A stretch of 64,000 nucleotides of DNA from Aphidius gifuensis (taxonomy: Eukaryota > Arthropoda > Insecta > Hymenoptera > Braconidae): assembly GCF_014905175.1 (NCBI RefSeq), contig NC_057793.1:1426001-1490000 (forward strand). Reading direction: 5' to 3'. This document shows, piece after piece, positions 33,571 to 46,000 of this stretch. The notes under the pieces were generated by a model. That model had not been told where the DNA came from. It saw only the letters and a program-made list of their open reading frames with translations, and did not search any database. A program made the position numbers and the translations under genes. Positions within the stretch are counted from its first letter, which is position 1. The number at the start of each line of letters is the position of its first letter.

Positions 33571-36002
33571 ATGATTCCATTATCAAAAGGAGCCATAACC
33601 GTAAGTATTTTGTTGTTAAATTCTCAAATTTTATTGTCATTAATTTACCGGTTAAACCTTCATCTTTTTGTGATGATTATTATTATATTTTCTTCACCAT
33701 GATCCCAAGAGATCATCAACAATTTGTTTAAATTAAAATATAAATTTTTAAAATGTTTAATAAATGGTTTTTATTATTATTTTTAGCGAATTATGAAAGG
33801 AGATGAAGTAGACAAGCCAATTGTCCAAATATTGGTAAGCCAAAATAATTTAAATAAATAATTAATGAACAACAAGGTTCAAGTATAACAACAGTATAAT
33901 TAACACAATGTTTATTATTTTTTATTAATTAGAGTATCAAAAAATTGGCATCTGGTGGAAGTGCCGGTGCTGATCGTTATCGTTTGTTAATATCTGATGG
34001 TGATGTTTTGAGTTCATTCACAATGTTGGCAACTCAATTGAACTCCATGGTAACAGAAAATACAATTGATATATATGCTATTATTGAAATATCACGTTAT
34101 GCCATGAGTAAAGCAAATACTGGTGGTGGACACGCTAAAACAATAATGATAGTACTTGGTATTGAAGTTAAAGTCAAGGGTGATGTTGTTAAATGTAAAA
34201 TTGGTGATCCAGTTAATTATGAATTAACAGTTGGTTCATCTGATACAAATTCATCATCAGCAGCATCAGCAGCATCAGCTGCACCAGCTGCACCAGCTGC
34301 AGCTTCTATTAATGGAAATTCATCAACACTACAACTAAACAATCGTGTGGTTCCACCAGCAAATCGTTTAAATGATTCATTAAATGCTGGAATGGAAATA
34401 CAAACAACACCAATTGCTGCATTAAGTCCATATCAAAACAAATGGGTCATCAAAGCACGTGTTAGCAATAAATCTGATATTAAAATATGGAATAATTCAC
34501 GTAGTAGTGGTAAGCTATTTAACATGGAACTCATTGATGAAAGTGGAGAAATACGTTGTACAGTATTTCAAGAACAAGTTGATAAATTTTTTGATATGAT
34601 TGAAATACAAAAATTATATTATATATCACGTGCATCAATAAAAATGGCAAACAAACAATACAATTCATTGAAAAATGATTATGAAATGTCATTAACTGGT
34701 GATTCAGAAATTATAGCATGTAATGAAGAAAGTGATGCAATTCCATTAATGACATATGAATTTGTACCAATTAAAGAAATTGAAAATATGGAAAAAGATA
34801 CAATGGTTGATATTTTGGGAATTGTTAAAAGTGCTGATAATCTTGTTGAGTTAACATCAAAAGCTGGAAAAGAATTTAAAAAAAGAGACATACATTTAAT
34901 TGATGAAAGTAAAGTATTAATTTCATTAACATTATGGGGTAATCAAGCTGAAAATTTTCAATCAAATAGTAATCCAGTTATTGCTATTAAATCAGCAAAA
35001 ATTGGTGAATTTAATGGTGGTAAAACATTATCAGCACAAATGTCATCTGTACTTCAAATTGATCCAGATATACCACAAGCTCATGCGTTAGTATTTATTT
35101 ATTTAAATTATATTTATTGTATACTAATTAATTAATTTTTTTATTAAATAGTCTTCGTGGATGGTTTGCAAGTATTGATGCTAATTCTGAGGAAATTCAA
35201 TCATTGTCAAAAACAAATTCTGCTGGTGGAATGAGTGGTAATTGGTCAATGATAAGAGAGGCTACAGCTAGAGGTATGCAAGCTCGTGATATGCCTGAAA
35301 CATTTATTTGTAAAGCAATGATTAATATGGTTCGTACAGACAATATTATGTACAAAGCTTGTCCAAGTGATAATTGTAACAAAAAAGTAAGTTTAATTAT
35401 TTTTTGTGTTTGAATTATGTTTAATTATATTTTTAATATGTTTATTTGATGTTTTTTTAAGGTTATTGACAATGATGGTGTGTACAGATGTGAAAAATGT
35501 AATCAAGATTATCAAAATTATAAACCACGTTTGTTGGCTAATGTATGTTTATTTGTTTGTTACTATTTTTTGTTTTAAATGATTGAATTTGTTTGAGATA
35601 ATTTTTTAATATTTACAGATGGCTATTTCTGACTGGTCATCATCTGTTTGGGCAACAGCATTTCATGATGATGTTGAACGAATGGTTGGATTATCAGCAC
35701 AAGAACTTCAAGAATTACAACAAGTTAATTCTGATGAATTTAATAAAAAAATTACAAGTCTTGCATTCCAGCCATTTTTATTTAAACTCAGAATGAAGAT
35801 GGGAATGTATAATGTAAGTTGTTATTTAGATAGTTGAATTAATTGAATTTATTTATTAATTTTTTGTTTTTTTATTGGTTTTTAGGATCAACCAAAAATG
35901 AATACATCTATTTCTGCTGTTACCCCAGTTGATTACAAGGCTTACAATAAGCATTTACTCAAGAAAATTAAAGAAGCTGCAAATATCACTACAAGTAAAT
36001 AA
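33571..36002 (+). CDS. RPA1: Replication protein A 70-kDa subunit
   Basis: Seven exons (33571-33600, 33787-33834, 33933-35086, 35152-35386, 35462-35542, 35619-35813, 35886-36002) give 619 aa (human 616). The N-terminal OB fold (about 1-110) is followed by a Ser/Ala/Pro-rich linker. DBD-A begins near PYQNKWVIKARVSNKSDI, then DBD-B (EFVPIKEIENMEKDTMVDILGIV) and DBD-C. The zinc ribbon of DBD-C is present: C481 and C486 (ACPSDNC) with C499 and C502 (YRCEKC). RPA binds single-stranded DNA as a trimer in replication, repair and checkpoint signalling. The first two coding exons are tiny (30 and 48 nt). Confidence 0.96.
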
Positions 36003-38343
36003 ATATTTAATTTTTTTTTGTACCTCATTTTTATTTTCTTTAAGTTACTAATTTTTTTTCTTGTTTATAAAACGTGCAACAGCACTTGAATATGTCATAA
36101 AAACATTGAATAAAATCTTGTGTTATTCATAAATAAAATATTTGAATTTATTCTTTCAAAAAAAAAAAAAATCTATTTATTTAAAATAAAATACCTACAC
36201 AATTAACATGTTAATTTACAGCTGTCATTGAGTTGACATTTTTTTTCAATTTCAAATAAAATATAATAATTTAAATTATAAATAAAATCAACCACAAAAA
36301 TCAATTTCAGTAAATCAACAATAATATTTAAAATAAATTAATAATATATTTATTTTTTTTCACAATTATTTAAACAATTTTATAAATTATATTAAAATAA
36401 TAAAAAAGAAATTTAACTTTCACAAATAATATATTTTTAATACACTTTAAATTAATTATTTTTTACTATTTTAAAATATTCAAATTAATAATTACACATT
36501 ATTATAAACATAATAATTAATTAATAATTTTAAATTATTTATTTTCATTCAAACAATGATATATATTTTTTTTTATTTCCAATATTTATTTGCAAAAAAA
36601 TTAGATATCTACAAAAAAAGAAAATTATGTATTTTTCCATTATAGACATTTATTTTTTTAAAATTCTTTTTATAAATAATAGTTATTCGCATTATAATAT
36701 TTCAGATAAAATATATTTTATGTTTGTCTTTGGCCAGCAATCACACTTTCATAAAACTCCAGTATATATTTTTTGTTTGTTATTTGTATTAAAAAAATAA
36801 TAATGAATTAATAAAATGAAAGTTTCATTCATTTTAATAGTACATTGATTTTTTATAGACACACAATTGACAATTATTTATAAATTATATTATACACTAA
36901 TAAATTATTATAATTATCATAGCTTTTATTTATTTTTCTTGGAAATAATTCAAAAGCTGATAATTATAAATTAATTTTTCGATTGTTTTTTCAATTAATT
37001 GGTCTGAATATTATTTTTTTCCAAATAAACATTCACTTTTACTTTTTTTTTTAACAAAAAATTTTAATTATTGTGAGATTATTTCTATGAAAAAATATTA
37101 TGTAATTTTAATTATTATTTTTCTTTCAGTTGACATAATTTTTTTAAACTCATTCATTCTTTTTTATTAGATAAATTTTATTGTGACATTTTCAGATCAT
37201 CATAAATTAATCAATCAATAAAAATTAATTTAACAATTTTTTTTTTTAATTAAAACAATAGCTAGAATAAAAAAATCCAAGAAGATTATTAATTTCTTTT
37301 TGGTTTTTGAAAAAACAATGTCATTAACAGAGTGAAAATTATTTTAAAAATAAACTTGGCAGATCTGAAATGTCACATAAATATTTAATACAATTTTCAT
37401 TGGAATGTTTATATTTGTGGATAATATATATATGAGTGATTATGGAATATTATAATTTATAATGCAATTAATTATTGCAAAAATTATTCAACAAATGCTT
37501 AATTTTTTTCATATCAATTTTAAATGTATACATGTATTTTGATTTTTTTTTTTTCATTACTTCGAAACACATTTGTAATTTTTTTTTTGGGTTTAAAATT
37601 TTCATAATAATTATTATTGAGGTATTGGTAATCTTCACATATTTTTTATAATTTTTTTATATATATTTCTTTTTATTTTTTCAATAATCTTGGCATTTTT
37701 ATTTGTGTTTTTATTATGTTTTTCTAACGCTTTACCTTTAGGCTAATGGAAATTTTTTAGGTGTTTTTTTTTTGTGCATTTTTAAGAGACATCGTGATAA
37801 GAATTATTTAATTACAATTTTTTCTAACGTCGAAATGAGGCTAAATCTATGAAATATTCAATTGAATAATATTTTTTTTTTTTCTACTCAGACTGTTTTA
37901 CTGTGCAGACTTTCTGTGATATTTTTTTGAGCTCTAATTTTTAAATCCAATAATTGTAATTAAATTTAAATTGATAATTGATGACGTGTATGTCTCGTCT
38001 AATTATCAATTTACATAAATTGATCAATGCAATAATTAAAAATTGGTGCAAAAAAAAATATTGACCTTTCAATTTTTTTTTTGTCTTAAATTTCTGTATA
38101 ATCAACAGAATAAAATTTATTTATATTGTATAAATATTAAAATTAAATATTGTTTATTTTCAATGCTATGATTTTTTTAAATATATTTTTTTGTTATTTA
38201 TATGGAATATTTTTATATAAACAATTATATAGATATGAAATGTTTTAAAAGTGTTCGAAGCACCTGAGGAAGTATTTATGGATAAATTATGACCATATTT
38301 TTTGGATTTCTCACCTTTTATTGTTTTTTTCATTAACAAAAAT
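36003..38343. other. Gene-free A/T-rich region
   Basis: About 2.3 kb between the RPA1 stop and the NPDC1-like stop, both genes pointing into it. It is almost pure A/T with homopolymers. Nothing recognisable was found beyond probable 3' untranslated sequence at both ends. Confidence 0.5.
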
Positions 38344-40996
38344 TTAGTGATGTTGATGATCATCATCATGGAATTTTTGTAGTGGTGTTGCTGGTGTTGG
38401 ATCATCATGAAAAAGTGGATTTTTAACTTCCATTTCACCAGCCTTTTTTTTTCAAATGAAAAATAATAATAATTGTTATTAAATATATTTTTAAACAGGA
38501 TAAAATTTTAATTAATTTAATACATACTGGTGCCAAGCCTGGACACTCGTATACTGTATAATCTCCTTCTTCGTTTTCTTCATCACTCTCAGCTTCTGAT
38601 ACTGAGCCTGGATCACGTGCTACTGATCTAATTATCAAAGAAAAAAAATATTTAATTAAACAGTTACTTAGTTTACTTGTTGTATTTGTTAATTTACTTT
38701 TCCATAGCAATTATTTGCTGTTTTTGATGTTGAAAATGATACATTTGAGCTGAATGAGCCAGTCTTTGATCACCAGATGGTGATATGTCTTTATTTGGAC
38801 CAGTCACACCATAAGCTGGATATTCAATATCTGCTGCTGCTTTTGCACCACGTTCAAGTCTTTAAATAAATATACAAATTAATTTTATCATAACATATTA
38901 ACTTGGACTTGACTTCTCGACAAGAAATTAATCTAACACTTCTAAAAACAACTCCAACTTTTGACAAAAAACATTCTTTATAATTTTCAATTTTCATTGA
39001 TTAAAATTTTTTTAATAAAACAATCTTTTCTTTAACTTTTCATTGAATTTTTTTTTACTAAATTTATACTTTTATTTTTATCAGTACTTATTTAAACAAT
39101 TAAATAAAACAAAATTCTTTTTTTTTTTAAATTTTCAAGTCAATTTTATCCTACACTTTTTTGTATTTTAAATTATTAAAATTATTTTTTTAACTTTACC
39201 TGCACCAGGTCAAACTTATCAGAACCAAAAGAAACATCATTATAGCACAACAACCCACAAAAAATGCTGAAAAAAAAGAGAAACAAATAATTAAAATAAT
39301 TGTAAAATAAATTACATAATTGTAAAATAAAAAATACTCACCGATTATATAAAAACTTGGTTTTGGATCTAATAATCCACCAATGTCTGATTGTGAAATA
39401 GAAGCACGTCTTTGTGGTTCTGGTATTAAATTATTAACCCCATAAATATCAATCATATTTTTAAATATTTTTTTTGCCTCAATAACTGTTATATTTTCAG
39501 TACTTGGTTTTATAATTTTTTTAGTAATTATATTTTTTTTTTCAATGTCATTATTATCAATTATTTTAGTATCAATTTTCATTGTTGGAGTAATTATTTT
39601 TTCATTGATATTATCATTTTTGTAATAACGTATGTCATTTGGTTTAAAAGCAAAATTATTTTCACTATTTTCATCAATAATATTATCAAATTTATAAGTA
39701 AATTCCGGCACATTTTCAGGTACACTTATTTTATTTATTAATTTATTAAAACGTGGTGAATTTATTTCTAATATTTTATTTTTTAATTTATTTATTGGAT
39801 TATTTTCATTGTAGATATTATTCCATTCTTGTAAATTTAATCTTACTGGATAATGTTGGTAATTTTCAATAAACATTTTTTCATTAAATTGACTTTCAGC
39901 AAATGGAATTTTTTGGTTTTCATAATTATTTATATTTTCTTGTTGTTTTTGTTGTTGTTCATCATAATTATCTTGATAATAATTATCGAAATTTTTAAAT
40001 AAATGTGGATTATTAAATTTATAATTTTTTTCCTGTCTATTGTAATTTTTTAATTTTTCATTATTAAGAATATTTAGGATTTTTGAATTTTCAAGCAATA
40101 AATCAAGTATATTTTTTTCTTCATCACGACGGTAATCAAGCATTTCATTATTGTATATTGAAGAATGTTTGTGAGAATTAACTGGATAATTTTTAATACG
40201 TTGATCCTGTGATTCGAGATAATCTTCCAGCTGTTTTAAACGTAAATTTTGATCGGGTGGTTCGTCTGATTCAACAGCTGGAATTTAATTGACAATAAAA
40301 ATATTTAAATAATTTAATAACAATATTCAATTTATTATAAATAAATGTTTATAATTTTTTAATACAAATTTAAATTATATATCATCAAAATTTTTTCAAT
40401 GTAAAGATGTTTTTTTCTCTTAGAAATTAAAGTTTTTATTTTATTTTTTTTATTATTATTTTATTGTAAAATAATAATACTGCGACGTATAAATGTCACA
40501 AGGGATTATGGTTCGTCGAAAAAAAAAATAAATAAAAAAACACCAAAAGTTATTATGATTATTAATAAAAAAAAAATATTATTTTTCGATATTTTGATAA
40601 TTTAAAAAGCACAGGTTTAAAAATGAATGGAACAAAAATTAATTAACAAATTTTATGAAAATATTTAACAAAAAAAAATAGAAAAAAATTTATCAGTGAA
40701 TCTGTTGATCTTTTGATAGAGAAAATATTGAACATGTCTGTTATCTAATGCAACGTTTGACTGTAAAATAAAATGTAGACATTTTATTTAAAAAAAGGAC
40801 AAACTACATTGTATCATTAAAAAAAAAAAATTACATATTGACATCTGTTGATGAAAATAAAATAATAAAATGTTATTTATAATAGTTTTGATTAAATATA
40901 CTCACATTGATATAATTCTAATCCATCAACACAATAATTATAAATTAAAAAAACTAAAATCACTGTAAAACGATATGTCAAATGTATAATTTTCAT
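38344..40996 (-). CDS. NPDC1/CAB-1 family single-pass membrane protein
   Basis: Six exons (40906-40996, 39342-40277, 39200-39266, 38698-38859, 38528-38627, 38344-38442) give 484 aa. Exon 1 encodes a signal peptide. The long, Asn/Lys/Ile-rich ectodomain (about 35-340) is poorly conserved. The membrane segment AFFVGCCAIMMFLLVLISLTW is followed by the family's conserved cytosolic tail: RGAKAAADIEYPAYGVTGPN, HSAQMYHFQHQKQQIIAMEK, DYTVYECPGLAP and GEMEVKNPLFHDDPTPATP. The last three are hallmarks of NPDC1 (vertebrates) and CAB-1 (nematode), which act in neurons, with a suggested role in synaptic or vesicle-related processes. The 75-nt intron at 39267-39341 is open in frame, so its retention would lengthen the hydrophobic segment. 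Confidence 0.88.
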
Positions 40997-42900
40997 TGTT
41001 AAAATATATAATTTATAATTCCACAATTGAATCTACAGCTGGTTGATAAATTTTACGTGTTATCACAAAGTTTAGTTTTTTTTTTTTTTTAATGTCTAAT
41101 AAGAACGTCATTCATCCCGACATTCAATTTTGAGACTTGCGCAATTTGAAATTTTCATACTTTTACAAAAACAAATCAATACCTTCACTAAAGTCGTCAT
41201 CAAAATAATACGACAACTACAAAAATATATATGTATTTCATTTTTTGAAAAATTATTTTATTTAATGTTACATTTATTATAGGTAATGTATAATTATATT
41301 GATTAATTGTCATGGACATTAAACTGACACACAAGAATAAATAGAAAAATTAATATTTCATTTTTTATTTATTTTTAATGAATAAATATTTATCAAATAA
41401 AACGAGTAGGTGATGAAGCTTCCTGTTAATGGTATTTTTATTTATTTATTTTTATTGTTTTAAAAAAACACTTGTTTGTGATTAGCATTTATAAATAGAG
41501 AGAAAAAAAGACAAGAGAGAGAGAGAGAGAGAGAGTATATAACTTTTGTGATAATACTTTGTGAATAAATTTATTTTTTATTTTTATATTTAAATGATAA
41601 CTATATATATATTTCCGTTTAATTATTATTTTTATTTATTTTTGTCTAAATGATATTTACAGAAAAAAAAATCAATTATTAATTTGTAATAATATTTTAT
41701 TTTTAATAATAGTTTTTGTAATTATATATTTAAAATAAAAAAAAAAATTGATATATTTTTTTCAATGAAAATTGTGGAAATAATGGCAAGATATTGTATT
41801 TAAAAAAATATATATATATTTATTATTATTATTTATTATAAAGTATATGAAGGCATAAAATTTATCATCTTGTCAAATTTTTTTTTTTGGTAAATTCAAT
41901 ATAAAAATATTTTTACCCCTCAATCTTGAAAATAATTTTTTTTATAGACTTTTATGAAATATGTATGAGAAAAAAAAAAACAAAAAAAATTGAGAAAATT
42001 AATAATACTTGGATAACAACCCCCATGCATTACAAAAAGACGTCGAAAAAAAAATAAGAATAATGGTAATTCAAGGGTTGCTTTATAAATTTTACCGAAA
42101 AAAAAAATCAGTTATTTTCTCCTCAATTTCTCCTCAAATTCTTCCGAAGTCAACGCGAGGAGAAAATTTTTCCACTTATTTCTCCGCATGGGTCAATTTC
42201 GGAGAAATGGGAGTAATCGCGGAGAAATTCAGGAGAAATCACGGAGAAATATTTTCACCAGGGTGAACCTTGTTTTTATATAAAAAATTATCCACGTGTA
42301 CATTGTGAAGAAGATTAAATATTTAACATAATGGTTTTTTATTTATTTTTAATATATAATAGTCATTCGACCGGTGTTTTTTCATTTTAACTAATCACCA
42401 AAGCCTACTGATAATGGATTTCTTAAAAACATCGACAAAAATATATAGATAAAAATAAAAAATAAAATTTTGATATTTAATATATTTGTCATTGAATCGA
42501 CATTGATCCATCACAACTAATTATTAAACCAATTGATGACAAATATTTTAAAAATATCGACAAAAATAGTTACATAAAAAAAAATATTAAAAATAAATAA
42601 ATTTAAAATTGATTCAGTTAGTATTAAATAATTAGAAATTCATGATTTTTTCTTTTTTCATAAATTAATAAATAATATTTTACAATGAATTTTGCTAGAT
42701 TATTATTTTTTTTTCTATTACATAGTAAAAAAAGTTTTGATTATTGAAACATTATTTTTTTATTTTATTTATTTTTAAAATATATTATTCATTCTAGCTG
42801 TTGTTTGGTCAGCTCATCTAATCATTAAACTTACTGATAATGAATTTGTTACTAGCATCGACGAAAATAGGTATAGATAAAAAACAAAAAAACCAAGTGA
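40997..42900. other. Intergenic region, first copy of the tandem duplication's upstream flank
   Basis: From about 41290 on, the sequence matches 49200-50900, including a GA microsatellite (41514-41534) and the segments near 42270-42600. No gene. A foldback element (42111-42267) is present only in this copy. Confidence 0.6.
42111..42267. mobile_element. MITE-like foldback element, family 4
   Basis: Repeated TTTCTCC motifs at the left (TATTTTCTCCTCAATTTCTC) oppose GGAGAAAT motifs at the right (GGAGAAATCACGGAGAAATA, then TTTTCACCAGGGTGAA). The matching place in copy 2 of the duplication (near 49727) lacks it, so it inserted, or was lost, after the duplication. Confidence 0.6.
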
Positions 42901-43060
42901 CTCACAATGCCACATCATTAGTATATTATCAATACTAGAAATATCCATATATTTCTAAAATAATGACATGTTTCAACATATTGTGAAAGAGCTGACTATA
43001 TAAAGGGGTACAAATTTTTAACAAGTCGACACTGTGTTGGATTGTCCAAAGGAACACAAC
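42901..43060 (+). promoter_or_regulatory. TATA promoter of the conserved signal-exon cassette (copy 2)
   Basis: CTCACAATGCCACATCATTA at 42901, AACATATTGTGAAAG near 42976, TATATAAAGGGG at 42997 (64 bp before the ATG) and GTACAA just after. The order and spacing are those of the promoters at 6125-6261 and 50922-51079. Confidence 0.8.
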
Positions 43061-46000
43061 ATGGCACTTAAAACTGCCTGGTTATTCTTCGGGACCATCT
43101 TCATTGCGATTCAATTATTCCACGTATCTTGTGCAGAAGGTAATTTTTTATTTTTAATATTTAAAAAAATTTTGTTGTACAATTTAAAATAATTATTTTA
43201 TAGATTATTGTTATGTGATTCATTGCCCAACGTGAATAACTATTTATTGTATTTTATTTGTAAAATATGTTATTTTATATATATATTTTGATATGATTTT
43301 TTATGAATTTTTAGTTGGAGATTTTCATATGAACGTGACTGATGATGCCTCAGGTAATTTATCCATTGAATGTTCTCGAACGATTGAGGTGGCCACAGAC
43401 TTTTTATGCAGTTTTCAATTGAGTAATGGTACTTTAATTACATATAAATCTGTCATTGGTAATAAAGAGGAAAATGTTACTGGACCAGTAAGGTGAGTAC
43501 ATATAAATTTATATTTCCAATGAATATTTTGATTTAATTAAAAATATATTATAGAAATTTTTTATTAAATAATTGTTTATTAAATAATTGACAAAGTAAT
43601 TAGTCAAATTTGATTTTAAAAATTTATTTTTAATTTGAGATATGGAATAATCCATCCTTCATCGAACGTCAATAAAAAAGTTTGTAAGATTCAAGTTTAT
43701 TCACCATTTATTGAATTGGAATCAAGAAAGACATGGAAGTGTTGGATCATAACTGGTAATCAAACAATTGGTACTCTTGTTGAAAAGCAGTTGATGAGAA
43801 GATCACAGTCAGCAGTAATTGGTTTACCACCAGTTGTAACATCAAATGTACATGTTAAACGTGGTGATGATTTCATAGTAAATATATATTATTTTATACA
43901 ATTATATTTATAAATTTTTTTTTTTTTTTTATAATTTAAATATCGATTAATATTCAATCAATTAAAAATCATTTTTAGATTGGATGCCAAGTTATGGAGC
44001 CAATAGTTAATTGTTCTTTTCACAGTCCACATGGTAATAATTTTACTGTTTTAAATGAGTCAAGGAGAATTATTACACCTGACGAATATAAATCTAAAGG
44101 AAAACACGAGATAACAATGAATCCAATACGAACACTGGTATATAACAGTAATTTTTCGATGGGTGATTGCTTCGCTATTGTATCAAAAGCTGTTCTAATT
44201 CATGCTGGACAGTGGACTTGTAAAATGCAACTGAATAATACTGAAGCAGATGTTTCTATAAATTTTACAGTAGCTGTTCAAGGTTTGTTTTTTATAATAT
44301 ATTTTTAACATATTAAATTATTAAAATTTATATATTATTTTTTAATTTTAAAATACAGATTCATATCTCGTGGCGAGCTCTACTGAGGACAAGTCACCAA
44401 AAACTATTAGTTGTACTGCAATTCCAGGACTTTCATCAAAAATTGTCGAATGTGAATGGAAGTTTTCTAATAATATCAGCATTTCTGAAAATTATTTTCC
44501 AAACATCACACGTTTAAAGAATGATACAAGCTGTGATCTTAATTTTAAAGGTAATAATAATAACTTTTTTTTTTTTAAATAATTTGTAAAGATTTAAACA
44601 TCAATTTATATATAATTTATTTTTAAGACTCGAAGAAATCTTACGAGGGCAATTGGACCTGTAATGCTAAATTTAAAAATAATTTTGGTGATGAATATAA
44701 TGACACTGCCTCTATTACTTATTCATTATCAACAACACCAAACTCTTTATCAAACGAAACATTATCAACATCAACAGAAAAAGGTCTTGTCTTATGTTTT
44801 ATATTTGAAGTTATATTGATTAAATGATGCCATTAAAAGTTTACTGTATACATTTAATTTTTTATATACATTTTAATATATTTTTTATGAATCTTTAGTT
44901 GGAGATTTTTATATGAACGTGACTGATGATACTTCAGCTAATTTATCCATTGAATGTTCTCGAACAATTGAAGTGGCCAAAGACTTTTCATGCAGTTTTC
45001 AATTGAGTAATGGAATTTTTATCACATATAAATCTGTAATCGGTCAAAAAGAGAAAAATGTTACTGGACCAGTAAAGTAAGTACATATAAATTCATATTT
45101 GCAGTGAATGTTTTGATTTAATTAAAATCCCATTAGATATATTTTTGATTGAATAATTGACAAAGTAGTTGATCAAATTTAATTGTAAAATTTTTGTTTT
45201 AATCTTAGATATGGAATAATCCATCCTTCATCAGACGTCAGTAAAAAAGTTTGCAAGATTAAAGTTTATCCACCATTTAATGATTTGAGATGGAGAAAGG
45301 CATGGAAGTGTTGGATTATAACTGTTAATCAAACATTTGGTACAATTGTTGAAAAGCAGTTGAAGGAAGTACAACCAGCACCATCCAATTTACCACAAGT
45401 TAACATAATATCAAATGCAGTACATGTTAAAAGTGGTGATGATTTTCTGGTAAATATATATATTATTTTATATAATTATATTTATAAAATAATTATTTTT
45501 TCATAATTTAAATATCGATTAATATTTGATCAATTGAAAATTAATTTTAGATTGGATGCCAAGTTATGGAGCCAATAGTTAATTGTTCTTTTCACAGTCC
45601 ACATGGTAATAATTTTACTGTTTTAAATGAGTCAAGGAGAATTATTACACATGACGAATATAAATCTAATAAAGGAAAAAACGAGATATCAATGAATCCA
45701 ATACGAACACTGGTATATAACAGTAATTTTTCAATGGGTGATTGCTTTGCTATTGTATCAAAAGCTGAAGAAATTCATGCTGGACAGTGGATTTGTAAAA
45801 TTCAACTAAATAATACTGAAGCAGATGTTTCTACAAATTTTACAGTAGCTGTAAAAGGTTTGTTTATTACAATACATATATTCTTAACATATTAAATTAT
45901 TAAAATATAAATATGTATATATAAATATTATTATGTAATGTTTCAATCACAGATTCATATCTTGTGGCAAGTTTCACCGAAAACAAGTTGCCAAAAACGA

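Noticed and set aside
42009..42266. 85-residue frame near the second cassette
   Set aside because: It runs through the family 4 foldback element. The Gly/Glu/Lys pattern comes from repeated GGAGAAAT motifs, and the copy in the duplicate lacks it.
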